NCBI GenBank assembly: GCA_021229015.1
Contig: CM037792.1
Span: 43,467,880-43,531,879 of the forward strand
DNA length: 64,000 nt
Reading direction: 5' to 3'
From: Solen grandis
Taxonomy: Eukaryota > Mollusca > Bivalvia > Adapedonta > Solenidae
The notes beneath the pieces are model-generated. The model searched no databases. It saw nothing but the letters and a program-made list of their open reading frames with translations, and was not told the origin of the DNA. Made by a program: the position numbers and the translations under genes. Position 1 is the stretch's first letter, and the number at the start of each line of letters is the position of its first letter. This document shows, one piece after another, positions 12,184 to 25,120 of the stretch.

Positions 12184-13482
12184 AACCACAATGTAAATTC
12201 TTAAAGACAGGTTTTTGCAAACAATAAATATGGATGTGAACCATAATTAGACTGCATTTTTATTCTCCTCAGCTACAGATCTTGGGGGCAAATTGTTTTC
12301 TTCTGTGTGTCTGTATGTGTGTCTCTCTGTCTATCTGTCTGTCTGTCAAAACTTTTTAGCATTGTCCAAAACTTTTGAACCATTGCTCACACTAACTTTA
12401 AACCTTACATACATGTAGTCTTTCACTCACGCAAACTTTTGAAACTGTATTCCTACACATGACAGACTTCCGGTGTGGGTATTGATCACCTTTAGTGATA
12501 ATATTTTTTTTTGGTATGCTTATAAGCCCAAATCCTATGTGTGAACATTCATTTTATGTGTCATGTGAATACATCCTGTGTCAAAGATGGGGGTGGGGGT
12601 ATGAATCACCTTCAGTGATAGTTCTAGTTAAAAATTGATCAGGTTGTTTGTCTACATAATATCTTGGATGAATTTTATGGCAGCAAACTATGTTTCAAGG
12701 TTGGATGAACATGGTGATATTAGTTAATTTGCCTCAGGTTTACCTTTGCATTTAAGCTTTTTAGCACACCTGAGCACATGTGCATTAGGATTTTTAAATG
12801 TCCATTGTCCGTCTGTCATCTCTCCATCAGACGTCCATGATTAGTTTACACTGCAGTGATTCAGATTGGACCCCCTTTCCTTAGGACAGTTGTCATTTGT
12901 CCTAAATTAAAAAAAAAAACTGACGACAATTTTGTTATACTAAAATTATTTTTAAGACATTAATGACACTTTAAAATGTCTACTTTATTTATTCATATTC
13001 CTTTTGCTTTGAAATATATCATTCAATTTTGTTTCAGAACTTCAGTCAATTAAATAATTTCCTAGGTCATCATGACCATCTTTTGATACCTTGTTCACTC
13101 CTTTAGGAATGATAAAGATGATTGTTATTCAAGTTATATCTGGAGGGATGCATATTTAGTTCACCTGAGCACAAGTGCTCAGGATGAGCTTCTGAGACTG
13201 CCTTTTGTCTGTCGTCAACAATTGCTTGTGAACACTCTAGAGGCCACAGTTTTGACCCAATCTTCATTAAAAATTTTTAATATCTCAGATGAATTTGAAA
13301 TTGGGTCATGTAGGGTAAAAAACTAGGTGGCTAGGTCATATTTAGCCCAATCTTAATAATATTTGGTCAGGATGTTTCTTTACCTGAAACTCAGATGAGT
13401 TCAAAAATGGGTCACATGGGGTTAAAAAGTAGGTCACCTGGACAAATTTTAGAAAAACCTTGTGAACACTCTAGAGTTTACA
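12184..13482. other. Mosaic of short repeat fragments
   Basis: Contains a TCAGTGATA-bounded repeat (about 12480-12625) and a (TCTG)n tract at 12320-12350. Degenerate Helentron-like heads lie at about 12757 and 13156. Part of a 145-bp-family core lies at 13220-13480. No coding sequence is supported. Confidence 0.5.
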
Positions 13483-14383
13483 TTTTTAGCTCACCTGAGC
13501 ACAACGTGCTCAAGGGTGAGCTTTTGTGATGGCCCTTCGTCCGGCGTGCGTCGTCAACAATTTGGCTTGTTAACACGCTAGAGGCCATATTTTTAGGCCA
13601 ATCTTCATGAAACTTGGTCAGAATGTTTGTCTCCATAAAATCTTGGACAAGTTCGAAATTGGGTCATGAGGGGTCAAAAAGTAGGTCACGGCGTCAAGTC
13701 TTATAAAAACCTTGTTAACACTCTAGAGGCCACATTTTTGGCCCAATCTTCATGAAACTTTGTCAGAATGTTTGTCTCCATAAAATCTTGGACAAGTTCC
13801 AATTTGGGTCATGTGGGGTCAAAAAGAAGGTCACGAGGTCAAATCTTAGAAAAACCTTGTTAACACTCTAGAGGCCACATTTTTGGCCCAATCTTCATGA
13901 AACTAGGTCAGAATGTTTCTCTCCATAAAATATTGGACAAGTTTGAAATTTGGTCATGTGGGGTCAAAAAGTAGGCCATGAGGTCAAATCTTAGAAAAAC
14001 CTTGTTAACACTCTAGAGGCCACATTTTTGGCCCAATCTTCATGAAACTAGGTCAGAATGTTTCTCTCCATAAAATATTGGACAAGTTTGAAATTTGGTC
14101 ATGTGGGGTCAAAAAGTGGCAGAGGTCAAATCTTAGAAAAACCTTGTTAACACTCTAGAGGCCACATTTTTGGCCCAATCTTTATGAAACTTGGTCAGAT
14201 TGTTTGTTTCAATAAAATCTTGGACAAGTTCAAATTTGGGTCATGTGGGGTCAAAAAGTAGGTCACAAGGTCAAATCTTAAAGTGGGTTATGTGGGGTCG
14301 AAAAGTAGGTCAATATGAAAAATCCAACATATGTTGCTCATTTATAATCAGGTGAGCGATTCAGGGCCATCATGGCCCTCTTG
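13483..14383 (+). mobile_element. Helentron-like element, 145-bp core
   Basis: Head TTTTTAGCTCACCTGAGCAC. Monomers of about 145 bp (CTCTAGAGGCCAC at 13721, 13866, 14011 and 14153). Tail CAGGTGAGCGATTCA, hairpin, CTCTTG at 14383. The same core is used on the minus strand in 52177-52734 and 56677-57708. Confidence 0.88.
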
Positions 14384-14517
14384 TTGTACCAGTCTTCATT
14401 AAACTGAGAAGAATGATGACTGCATGAAATCAAAGATGAGTGCAAATTTAGGTAGGATCAAAATCTAAGTCAATTAGTCAAATGTTAGAAAAATATTGCA
14501 AACACTTTAGATGCCAC

Positions 14518-17063
14518 ATTTTTAGCTCACCTTAGCACAACGTGCTCAAGGTGAGCTATTGTGACTGATGAATGCTTGGCGTCTGTAGTTCGGTGTCTGA
14601 CGTCAACATTTAACTTAAAATGACATCTCCTCCTAAACCACTGGGCGAAAATGACATCTCCTCCTAAACCACTGGGCCAGTTTTAAAAAAAATTCACAGG
14701 AATGTTCCTTGGGTGTAGCCCTTTCATAGTTGTTCAAAGAATTGAATTCCATGCAGAACTGGTTGCCATGGCAACGAAAAGAAAAAATATATGAAAATTT
14801 TGAAAATCTTCTCCTTTAAAACTACTTGCAAGATTTCAAAGGCACAGATGTTCCTCTCTACCAGGATTGTTCAAATTATTTTGATCCGTTAAAAAAACAT
14901 GGCTGCCAGGGGGCGGAGCCCGTTTTCCTTATATAAATATAGTACGAATTTGAAAAATATTGGCCAAAAGTACAATGTTATTTGAAACAGATGTTCCTTA
15001 GGCCACTCTCTACCAAGATTGTTTAAATTATTTTGATGTGTTGAAAAACATGGCCGCCAGGAGGCGGAGCCAATTTTCCATATATGTATATAGTACAAAT
15101 TTGAAAAATCTTCTCCTCCAAAAGTACTGGCTGGATTTCAAAGTTATGTGGCACAGATGTTCCTTAGGTCACTCTCTACCAAGATTGTTCAAATTATTTT
15201 GGTCCGATTTTTTAGCTCACCTGAGCACAACGTGCTCATGGTGAGCTATTGTGATCGCCTTTTGTCCGTCGTCCGTCCGTGCGTGCGTCCGTCCGTCCGT
15301 CGTCAACAATTTGCTTTAAACAACATCTCCTCATGAACCGCTGAAGGGATTTTGACTAAACTTCACAGGAATCATCCTTATGATGCCCTCTATCAAAGTT
15401 GTACAAATTATTCAGATTGGTTGAAAAAGTAGGTCACAGGAGCTAAAAATAGATTTTAAAAATGCAAACTTTGAAAATCTTCTTCTGCAAAACTGCAAGG
15501 CCTAGAGCTTAGATATTTGGTATGTAGCATCATCTAATGGTTCATTACCAAGATTGTTCAAATCATAGCCCTATGGTGATAAATGCCCCCACATCAGGGG
15601 TCACTTGTTTTACATAGAGTTATATAGGAAAATCTTTAAAAATCTTCTTCTATGAATCCATAAGGCCTAGAGCTTAGATATTTGGTATGTAGCATCATCT
15701 TATGGTTCATAACCAAGATTGTACAAATCATGACCCTATGGTAATAAATGCCCCCGCACCATGGGTCACTTGTTTTACATATAGTTATATAGGAAAATCT
15801 TTAAAATTCTTCTTCTATGAATCCATTAGGCCTAGAGATTAGATATTTGGTATTTAGCATCATCTTATGGTTCATTCCCAAGATTGTTCAAATCATAGCC
15901 CTATGGTGATAAATGCCCCCGCACCAGGGGTCATTTGTTTTACATAGATTTATATAGGAAAAACTTTAAAAATCTTCTTCTATGAATCCATAAGGCCTAG
16001 AGCTTAGATATTTGGTATGTACCATCATCTAATGGTTCATTACCAAGATTGTTCAAATCATAGCCCTATGGTGATAAATGCCCCCGAACCAGGGGTCACT
16101 TGTTTTACATAGATTTATATAGGAAAAACTTTAAAAATCTTCTTCTATGAATCCATAAGGCCTAGAGATAAGATATTTGGTATGTAGCATCATCTAATGG
16201 TTCATTACCAAGATTGTTCAAATCATAGCCAAACGGTGATAAATTTCCCTGCAATAGGGGTCACTTGTTTTACATAGAGTTATATTGGAAAATCTTTAAA
16301 AAAAAATTCTTCTATGAATCCATAAGGCCTAGAGATTAGATATTTGGTATGTAGCATCATCTAATGGTTCATTACCAAGCTTGTTCAAATCATGACCCTA
16401 TGGTGATAAATGCCCCCGCAACAGGGGTCACTTTTTTTACATAGAGTTATATAGGAAAATCTTTAAAAATCTTCTTCTATGAATCCATAAGGCCTAGATA
16501 TTAGATATTTGGTATGTAGCATCATCTTATGGTTCATTACCAAGATTGTACAAATCATGACCTTATGGTCATAAATGTCCCCGCACCAGGGGTCACTTGT
16601 TTTACATAGAGTTATATAGGAAAATCTTTAAAAAAATCTTCTACTATGAATCCATAAGGCCTAGAGCTTAGATTTTTGGTATGTAGTATCATCTAATGGT
16701 TCATTATCAAGATTTTCAAAATGGTGGCCCTTTGGAGATAAATGACCCCGCACTAAGTCTTCTCCTCTGAAACCATAAGGCCCAGTGCTTATATATTTGG
16801 TGTATAATATTGTCAGGGCTAAAATGTTTAAGATTGAGTTATATCAGAATTCTTGTCTGTTTAAAAACCTTGTAATCAGTTGTAGCAATGGTACTCAGGT
16901 GAGCGTTTCAGGGCCATCATGGCCCTCTTGTTTATCTTGATTTATGGCTGGCAGAGAGCAGAGCCCATTTCAAAAATATATCATAAGATATTTGCTGTTT
17001 CTTTTCCTCCCACTAATACCTGGTACTCAGGTAAGCGATCCCAAGGCTATCATAGCCCTCTTG
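14518..17063 (+). mobile_element. Helentron-like element hosting another one (15208-16932)
   Basis: Head TTTTTAGCTCACCTTAGCAC at 14518. The core is about 160-bp monomers with GGCTGCCAGGGGGCGGAGCC, interrupted at 15208 and resuming at about 16933 with TTTATGGCTGGCAGAGAGCA. The tail CTCAGGTAAGCGATCC and CTCTTG lie at 17063. It has a 33-bp tandem duplication at about 14613-14676. Confidence 0.7.
15208..16932 (+). mobile_element. Helentron-like element nested in 14518-17063
   Basis: T-run head AGCTCACCTGAGCACAACGT, GTCCGTCCGT microsatellite, about eight 165-bp monomers, hairpin tail and CTCTTG at 16930. It is the closest relative of 8268-10430, including the shared last monomer (GACCCCGCACTAAGTC). 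Confidence 0.88.
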
Positions 17064-18002
17064 TCCATATATTCATGTCCTCCCTCTCAATAATATGTTT
17101 GTCATACATTTAGTCCAGAAGTTAATTCAAACTTATGCTATTGAAGTGAAATTTCATTTATGGAAAGAACTGATAGAAAGTGTCATGCACAAGGTCCATA
17201 ACTCTGGCATCAGTACTTTTGGAGTTATCCCCCTCTTACTCATTTTCTTATCCAGAAGATAACTTCTGTTCTACTGATGCTATTGAAATGAAATTTCATT
17301 TATGAAAATAACCATCATGTACAAGGTCCATAACACTGGCTCAGTACTTTTGGAGTTCGTTTCCCCCTACTCACAATTTCTTGACCGACATATAAGAAGA
17401 CTGTCATTTGTGACCAAGTGGTTAGAGCATATGCCTTGCTAGCTGGAGGTCATGGGTTCGATCCTTGGCTACGACATATCAAAGTCATAAAAAAATGGAA
17501 CTGGTATAGCTCCTGTGCTTGGCACTCAGCAAAGGAGTGTGGTTCCAGGACTGGTTAGCCCAGTGTCATGGTAATTTGACTGGGTGTGGTATCATTCCCC
17601 ATGTCTACAGCATGATATTGCAATGTGGCAGCACAATATCTGTCAAGTAGACAATGTTTCCAAATGACTGAAACACTGCCGGTGTAACATTGAACCCAAT
17701 AAACAATCAAACAATTTCTTGACCACATGATAGCTCTTGTTCTACTTATGCTATTATAATGTCACACATAAGGTTCATAACTATGGGCAGCACTTGATCA
17801 ATATTGTCAGTCCTTTTAACTATTGACTCCATGAATACAAATGATGTAATTCAAGACTCCATGAATTAGAAACAGCATGAACTTAAAACAATGTGATTTA
17901 TGCTCTGAATTAGAATCAGCCATGTATAAAATTACCACAAACATTTGCTAATGTTTTGTACTCTAGCCACATAGGGCTTACTTGTTGCCTGTCATCCTAA
18001 TT
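17064..18002. other. Repeat fragments around a SINE
   Basis: 17110-17370 carries two diverged monomers (GGTCCATAACTCTGGC, TGAAATTTCATTTATG). The SINE follows, then unique sequence. Nothing else coding. Confidence 0.45.
17387..17710 (+). mobile_element. tRNA-derived SINE of a second family
   Basis: The 324-bp body has a tRNA-like head: GACCAAGTGGTTAGAGCA as box A and GGGTTCGATCC as box B. A long central domain follows (GGCACTCAGCAAAGGAGTGT and CCCATGTCTACAGCATGATA), then a tail ACCCAATAAACAATCAA. It is flanked by a perfect 14-bp direct repeat ACAATTTCTTGACC (17373-17386 and 17711-17724). The layout resembles the tRNA-headed V-SINE type described in molluscs, but that family name is a guess. 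Confidence 0.85.
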
Positions 18003-20354
18003 ATTTTTTGCTCACCTGAGCACATAGTGCTCATGTGAACTTTTTATGCCCCCACCAAATATGGGGGGTTGGGGCGGGGCATATAGATTTGCCTCAGAAA
18101 GTATTCATACTACAGACTTGAAACATCATGTATATATTAATCAGGACATAAACTTGCGCACCTGGGTATTTTCATCAAACCACTGTTGAAGTTGACAGAG
18201 TAATGGGCCTTAGTTTTGAAAAATATGAAATTATATGCTTCTGACACACATAACTCGGAAAGTATTTGTACTACAGGCTTGAAACTTCATGGATATATTA
18301 ATCAAGACATGAACTTGTGCACCTTGGTATTTTTATGCCCCCTACCAAAAGGTGAGGCATATAGATTTGCCTTTGTCCGTCCGTCCATCCCAAAACTGTG
18401 ACACAGGTAACTTTGAAGGTATTTGTGCTTACAGACTTAAAACTTCATGGATGATATTACTCAGGACATGACTTACACTCCTTGGTGTTGACCTTTGTTT
18501 TGGAAAATGTGACAGGTGGGGGCATCTGTGTCCTCAGGACACATTTCGAGTAGGATCAATGGTTGTCCGTCGTCCATTATCCACATTTGTTTCAAATGAC
18601 ATCTTTTCGGAAACCACTGGGCCAAATTTGATGAAACTTGCCTGTGATATTCCTTGCATGAAGCTCTACCAAAGTTATGCAAATGGTTCAGTTCTGTTGC
18701 ATATCTGGGTCACAGAAGCTAAAAATAGATTTTTTAAAAGTGGAATCTTTAAAACTCTTCTGCTCCGAAAGCGCAAGGCTTAGATATTTGGTGTGTGGCA
18801 TTGTCTTATGCACCTTATTTTGTTCAAGTTATGACCCAGGGGTCAAAATTGGCCCCACCCCAGGGGTCACTTGATTTCACATTGGAAATACTTGAAAAAT
18901 CTTCTTGTCAGAAACCACAAGGCCTGGAGATCAGATATTTGGTGTGTAAAATGTCCTAGTAGACCCTTACCAAGTTTGTTCAAATCATGACCATGGGGTC
19001 AAAATTGGCCCTGCCCCAGGGGTCACTTGATTTTACATAGACTTATATAGGAAAAAACTTGAAAAATCTTCTTGTCAGAAACCAAAATTCTTCTTGTCAG
19101 AAACCACTTACTGTGAAATCATTTTATTTCGAGGGGATGAAATTTCGTGGATTCGGTGAAAAAAACATTTGTGAGGACAAGAATTCATGGATTTGTGTGT
19201 TAGAATTTTTTTTTTTTAATTTATATATTTCAACCTTATCTGGACGTTGATTTGAAGACCTTTACAAAATATAAGTTGAAAAGATTGCAGCCTAATATTG
19301 GTCATAATATGTTAATGACATGGCATTTAGTGTATGTTAAGATCTGTTTTTAGTACTTACTTTTAGGGAGCCTTAATCAGACCAAAGTAAGTCTAGATAA
19401 ATCTAAGCTTGTGGCCATATAATCTTCGTAACATTTCAGCCATGTATTGCTAAGGATAAAAACTGAGGTCACCACAGTTGTGGTACAGCATGATATCCCA
19501 GACCCACTCGTCATCAACTGGGGCTAGACAGGATGTCCTGTAGTGCCTGGGGGCAAGTGGACAATGGGGGCACAGCAGGTGTCAATCAGTCGTCTTGATG
19601 ACGACGACAAATCACTGTGTTATATTGGCCATAATGCAGAGTGGATCTCTCCTACCCATGCAGCTTATCTACGCAAGAACTTGAAGACACTTGTGTACTC
19701 AAAAAAAAAAAGACATAATTTGTAATGAAGCAAAACACAAATGATAGGATAAGACGAATAATATATATACATGTACATATGTCATGTATATATTATAAAA
19801 CTATGTACCATAAGACACGACTAATACAGCGACCGCAGTATAAACAAAAGAGGGTGGAGTACTGTAAATTATGGTGGAAACCAACTCAAAATTAGTTGCA
19901 GTTGTACATTAAACACAATTAGTAACATAACTAATATTATGAAGTTTTCTTTGTCAATTTGTTTATTTGCTTTTTAATACATTATATTCCAGAACATAAA
20001 CTTTATATATATTATTGAACTCAATTTACTGTTGGGGTATGGTAGAAGATCGTCATTATCGGTGAGCTGTTTGACATGATAAATGAAAACTTTTCGTTTT
20101 CGTTGACATGATAATTGAAAACTTTTCATGGGGACATAAATTCGTGGATAGTGGCGTCAATGAAATCAATGAAAATTAATCTCACGAAATATTATGATCT
20201 TACAGTATTAGAGCTATGATCTGGCAAGCAGAGTTTTTTAAATGATCTTTTGCATGGATTATGTACTCAGTATGACTCATAATACAATAATTGAAACTGA
20301 GGGCAATGTTTCTCAGGTGAGCGATTCAGGGAGGGCCATCTTGGCTCTCTTGTT
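18003..20354 (+). repeat. Mosaic Helentron-like region with other repeat insertions
   Basis: A head at 18003 (TTTTTTGCTCACCTGAGCAC) is cut by repeats beginning TTTTTATGCCCCC (18040 and 18329). A hairpin repeat lies at about 18510-18550 (TGTGTCCTCAGGACACA). 165-bp-class monomers occupy 18590-19105. A MITE lies at 19111-20205, and a tail CTCAGGTGAGCGATTCAGG with CTCTTG at about 20354. Confidence 0.6.
19111..20205. mobile_element. MITE with TA target and CTGTGAAATCATT-type ends
   Basis: Left end TA-CTGTGAAATCATTTTAT, right end inverse (ATTATGATCTTACAG-TA). Both arms carry TTTCG and AAATTCGTGGAT motifs. The interior has an unplaced 180-bp open frame (19543-19725) with no recognised domain. Confidence 0.6.
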
Positions 20355-20686
20355 TTACATGTGAGCAATAACAATGTATGCCTATTTCAAGTCACTGTTC
20401 ACGAAGGTGAGCTTATGTATTGGTAACTAAAATCATGGTAGATTGACTACTTTTTCAAAGCAAATAAAGCAGACCCTGATGAGAGGGCTTTTGTACATAT
20501 GTCACTGTGTGCCTCAGTCTATATATGTGTGTTTGAGAGGGGGTTGGGGAGACATCAGTTTTCCATAAAAACAAACCTCTGGTTGGCCTTGCTTCTGACT
20601 ACACATCATTTTTATCAAACATTATGTGGATTGCTCTAGTATTAGATAGAATGATGAGTACAGAACCCATTTTCCCTGTATTACAG

Positions 20687-20990
20687 AACTTCAACAACAG
20701 AGTGTGCCAACTGAAGTGTTTGGTGGATTGGCAGATGAGGAAGACTGACCAGCTGAGCATGTATTAGCTGATTAAGGGGGACAACTGTGAATATCATCTG
20801 AACAGGAGAGATAACTCAATATATAAACTGGTCGTGTGCGATAACTGCTTTTCAACTGAGAAGGGGATGCAAAGTACCACAATGATAATTTGAGATTCTG
20901 ATTTGTATTTGATTCAGTTCATTTGTCCTCATATGCAAAACAACAAACAAAATTATGTCAATAAATATTATTTTAAAGCAATAAAATATA
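20687..20990 (+). CDS. Candidate terminal exon with 3' UTR (coding 20687-20748), product not recognised
   Basis: Acceptor CCCTGTATTACAG, then LQQQSVPTEVFGGLADEED and a TGA at 20746-20748. The acidic C-terminus and codon flow look real. About 240 bp downstream are two AATAAA signals (20960-20965 and 20980-20985) in an AT-rich 3' UTR-like context. The two leading bases complete a codon if spliced from the phase-1 donor at 2994. That would imply a 17.7-kb repeat-filled intron. Intermediate exons could exist but none is evident. Confidence 0.42.
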
Positions 20991-21801
20991 AATGTTTTCA
21001 TTTCAGTCATGGTCTACAAAGTAACAATGCTTCTTTCTTGATGTAAAAAAAAGTATCCTTTAGTAAAAGATAATTCCAAACGACACTAATAAATATTTTG
21101 TAAACAGAATTTATCAGTTAAGGACCACTGTTTTTAATTTTGTTAAAAAAAAATATTGAAATTCTCATTTAAGTAGACTGTTAGAGGGAAAATCAAATTT
21201 TAAGATTCATGTGTTTAAAACATAATTTAAAAATATTTGCGAATATGTTTACATTAACATTCAGTTTTCAGGTACTGTATATGGAACTTGAAATGTTCAT
21301 AATTTTATTTCAACTGCAATGACTTCACAAATTTCTTTACTTAGGTGGTAATGGTACAGTGATGGTTTTCCTCGCTTATTCCTGAACATAAATGAACTGA
21401 CGTAAATATTCTTGTGTGTATAAATCATGTTCTGAAGTTCCTGATATTAGATGATCAGATTCTTATATACAGAGATCTTTGATAGAATGTTGCTATATGT
21501 ATCTAATAAAAAATAATAATATAGTTGGATATGTCTCTATTATTTTCTTTTAACTACACAACAAAGTCATACCTATCAAGTTGATTTGAATTGAATAATG
21601 TAAAGACAAAAATGTACCTTATAATTCATATTTTTCATACTAATAATCCCCCTAACATTATCCTGAATGAACTTTGCCAATCTAAAACACACAAAATATG
21701 ACTTTTTTAGCTCACCAGAGCACAGTGTGGTGAAGTTTAGCTATCTTGATCACCCTGCGTCTGTTGCGTCGTCATGTTGTGCATTGGTGTAAACTATTTC
21801 C
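20991..21801. other. Unique AT-rich sequence downstream of the candidate terminal exon
   Basis: No gene signal. A degenerate head (TTTTTTAGCTCACCAGAGCA) begins at about 21704. Confidence 0.4.
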
Positions 21802-22043
21802 TTAACCCTTTCCCTCATATAGACTCATTTTGAAACACTCAATAGGTACCACATAAAGCCTGATCTGCAGAAAACCACAGTTAAACCTTACCAAATTTAA
21901 TTACAAAATCCTCATTTCCAGACCACTGAGGAGCAGCGAACAGCATAAAACCTGATCAGCCTGCGAATTACTCGCAGGCTGATCTGGTTTTATGCTGTTC
22001 GCATAGGTCTTTTCATGGTTTCCTCTATGAGGGAAAGGGTTAA
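21802..22043. mobile_element. piggyBac-like MITE, copy 2
   Basis: TTAACCCTTTCCCTCATA at the left and TATGAGGGAAAGGGTTAA at the right, both including TTAA. A 53-bp internal hairpin (21943-21995) has arms GCATAAAACCTGATCAGCC and the inverse. It is better preserved than copy 1. Confidence 0.85.
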
Positions 22044-22360
22044 GGAGAGAGCCATCACAATAATATTGGCCCTAGAACGCTCACCAGGGTACCATCAGCT
22101 TAATTAGACTATTCAGTTTAACCTTAATTATAATTACAATTTCAAAGTTTCTATTCATATTAAATAAGAACTAACAACCTTCAGCAGGATCTTTCTTAGG
22201 GGATCAAAACCAAGTAATGACAGGCTATTTAAGTCAATTATTACACAAATTACTTCTAAACATAGCAAGGCACATCCAACACTAGGCCTGAAGAGAAGTC
22301 TGTATATCTAAATATATGTATTGTTGACCTAGTTTATAGTTAACAGGAAACAAAACAAAA

Positions 22361-23351
22361 CAAGAGGCCCATGATGGCCCTAAATCACTCACCTGAGATG
22401 AATAGGTTGACCCAAGGAACATCTGTACCAATTTATTTTAAAATCTGGCCACTAATTTTTAAGAAGATGATTTTTAAAGTTTTCATATTTTTTTTCTTTT
22501 TGTTGCCATGGCAACCAGAGTTCTACATGGATCAAGTTTATTTTAGCAACTTTTGTGAAGGTTGACCCAAGGATCATCCCTGCCAAGTTTAATCAAATTC
22601 TGTTCAGTGGTTTCAGAGGAAATGTTGATTAAAGTTTTCCCTATATACATATAAGGCAAATAAGCCCCGCCCCTGGCGGCCATGTTTTTTACGGATCGGA
22701 AAAATTTTAGCAACTTTGGTAGAGGTTGACCCAAGGAACATCTGTACCAATTTATTTTAAAATCTGGCCAGTAGTTTTGAAGAAGATGATTTTTAAAGTT
22801 TTCATTTTTTTTTCTTTTTGTTGCCATGGCAACCAGAGTTCTACATGGATCAAGTTTATTTTAGCAATTTTTGTGAAGGTTGACCCAAGGATCATCCCTG
22901 CCAAGTTTAATCAAATTCTGTGTAGTGGTTTCAGAGGAGATGTTGTTTAAAGGTTTCTCTATATACATATTAGGCAAATAAGCCCCGCCCCTGGCGGCCA
23001 TGTTTTTTTACGGATCGGAATAATTTTAGCAACTTTGGTAGAGGTTGACCCAAGGAACATCTATACCAATTTATTTTAAAATCTGGCCAGTAGTTTTGAA
23101 GAAGATGATTTTTAAAGTTTTCATTTTTTTTCTTCTTTTTGTTGCCATGGCAACCAGAGTTCTACATGTATTAAGTTTATTTTAGCAACTTTTATGGAGG
23201 TTGACCCAAGGATCATCCCTGCCAAGTTTAATTAAATTCTGTCCAGCGGTTTCTGAGGAGATGTCGTTTAAAGAAAATTGTTGACGACGCACGACGACGG
23301 ACGAAGGGCGATCCTAAAAGCTCACTTGAGCACAAAGTGCTCAGGTGAGCT
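22361..23351 (-). mobile_element. Helentron-like element, 321-bp core, minus orientation
   Basis: Tail on the left (CAAGAGGCCCATGATGGCCC) and head on the right (GCACAAAGTGCTCAGGTGAGCT). Three GTTGCCATGGCAAC palindromes at 22502, 22820 and 23141. Same core as 4627-5632. Confidence 0.9.
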
Positions 23352-23559
23352 AAAAAAAACAAAAAAATGAAATAACTGCTGATTTCACTATTATTTACAT
23401 GTATTCAAAGAAACAGTTACACCATATAAATATTAATTAAAATCAAACATTTTGAAACAATTCCCATGATATTTACGACAACTATACAAGAATGATCTAA
23501 TAAAGGGAGTTAATCAATATTTTAAAGTATTTTTAGTTGTGTGTGACGTAGTCACTTAC

Positions 23560-23661
23560 AACTTTAGTACCTACATTCTGAGGGTCCAATTCTCTACATT
23601 TAAAATCAAATAACCTCTTCATTTTATATGAATGATTGAACAATTCTACAACACAGGTATA
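23560..23661 (-). CDS. Candidate exon, minus strand, product not recognised
   Basis: On the minus strand, 34 in-phase codons lie between AATCTCAG and GTT|GTAAGTGAC, a consensus donor. The reading is CVVELFNHSYKMKRLFDF then KCRELDPQNVGTKV. An internal ATG at 23622-23620 would also allow a first coding exon. The acceptor pyrimidine tract is weak and no partner exon is visible, so this is tentative. Confidence 0.2.
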
Positions 23662-24489
23662 CTGAGATTCAGCCAAAGTGTTGAAAACTCAATTTGTGAT
23701 GTTGCGTTACTTTCACTTTAGTGTAGTTTCTTTCGATGCAAAGGTGGCTCAGTCTGAATTTGGTTGGTAAATGTGCAGGTTTTGGTTATTTAGTGGTGTT
23801 ATAATAGTTCATAAAGAATACTAGAAAGCTTGAATTCCGATACAAATCTGCATAACTTAATAATAATCACATCAAGCTATGTCAGATCCATCAAGATACC
23901 TTCAGGGGTTATTTGTTGCTCTATGGAATGGTGGAAACCTGCATATATCTGCTATCAGAAGTGTGGAGCCACCTATTTGCATCTATAAATAGAAACTGTG
24001 CTGTCCCTTGGTAGTACGAATCAAAGCGCTGATAGTGCTAAGAGAGCAGTATTGTCGCATCAAAGTAACTTTGATAAACGGGCGTCAAATTTTCGCGCTT
24101 TAACACTACGTTAACATGGTTATTACAAGAAATTAAAGATGAATGCACCACTGTTAACAATTGGCACATCGCCATTCTCTCCCTATTTCTATAGCCTACA
24201 GTGAACAATTGTTTGTTATTTTGATATAAATTTTATATTTGGTAAAAAGTAAGTTACACTGCATATCCTCAGCTTGTCAAACCCTCTTCCACTTGAGACA
24301 CACAACTTCAGTGCCTTCAGCGCTTTGATTATTGTATTAAAATTGAATGTTGGTTATCTCCCTTAGGAAACTAAAACCAATGCTTTGGGGCCTCACTTTT
24401 CAAGGGAACAACTTCATTTTTGCAAATATTGTAGAAAAATATTTGGTGACAGTTTGTGCCAAATTAAATTAGATTCAGAGAAGTTGAAT
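23662..24489. other. Unique sequence, no repeat terminus
   Basis: One of the few long non-repetitive stretches. A CG-containing segment at 24050-24110 stands out from the AT-rich context. No convincing exon besides 23560-23661 next to it. Confidence 0.4.
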
Positions 24490-25120
24490 TTTTAGCTCAC
24501 AAGTTGTTAAAATTATTCTGATCCATAAAAAAAACAACATGGCCACCAGGGGCAGGGCTAATTTGCCTTATATGTAGTGAAATCTTTAAGCGGCATCTCC
24601 TCTGAACCGCTTGACAGAATTTGATTAAATTTGGCAGGGATGATCTTTTGGTGAAGCTTCACAAAAGTTGCTAAATTTATTCCGATCAGTATAAAAACAT
24701 GGCTACCAGGGGCGGGGCTAATTTGCCTTATGTGTAAATTAGCCCCTCCCCTAGTGGCCATGTTTTTTTACTGATCGGAATAATTTTAGCAATCTTGGTA
24801 GAGGGTTACCCAAGGAACATCAATACTAAAACATTTTGAAGTCTGGCCAGTAGTTTTGAAGGAGATGATTTTTAAAGTTTTCATAATTTTTTTCTTTCCA
24901 TTGCCATGGAAACCAGAGTTCTTCATGGATCAAGTTTATTTTAGCAAATATTGTGAAGGTTCACCCAAGGATCATCCCTGCCAAGTTTAATCAAATTCTG
25001 TCCAGCGGTTTTAGAGATGTCATTTAAAGCAAATTGTTGACTGACAACACAGGAGGACGGACACCAAATGTAGGTTGATCCTAATAGCTCATTCTGAGCA
25101 CAAAGTGTTATTAACTTTAT
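24490..25120. repeat. Two 321-bp-core fragments in inverted arrangement
   Basis: A plus-orientation fragment (24490-24735) meets a minus-orientation one (24736-25110) around AATTAGCCCCTCCCC. This gives an imperfect palindrome of roughly 250-bp arms. X-box-like palindromes here are mutated (TTGCCATGGAAAC). Confidence 0.65.

Noticed and set aside
12271..12330. Exon after TTATTCTCCTCAG
   Set aside because: The reading runs straight into a TCTG/TGTG simple repeat and part of a dispersed repeat.
17404..17475. tRNA gene
   Set aside because: Box A and box B are present, but the acceptor stem is poor. The sequence continues into a SINE body with a target duplication; the same applies to 30770-30850 and 60310-60388.
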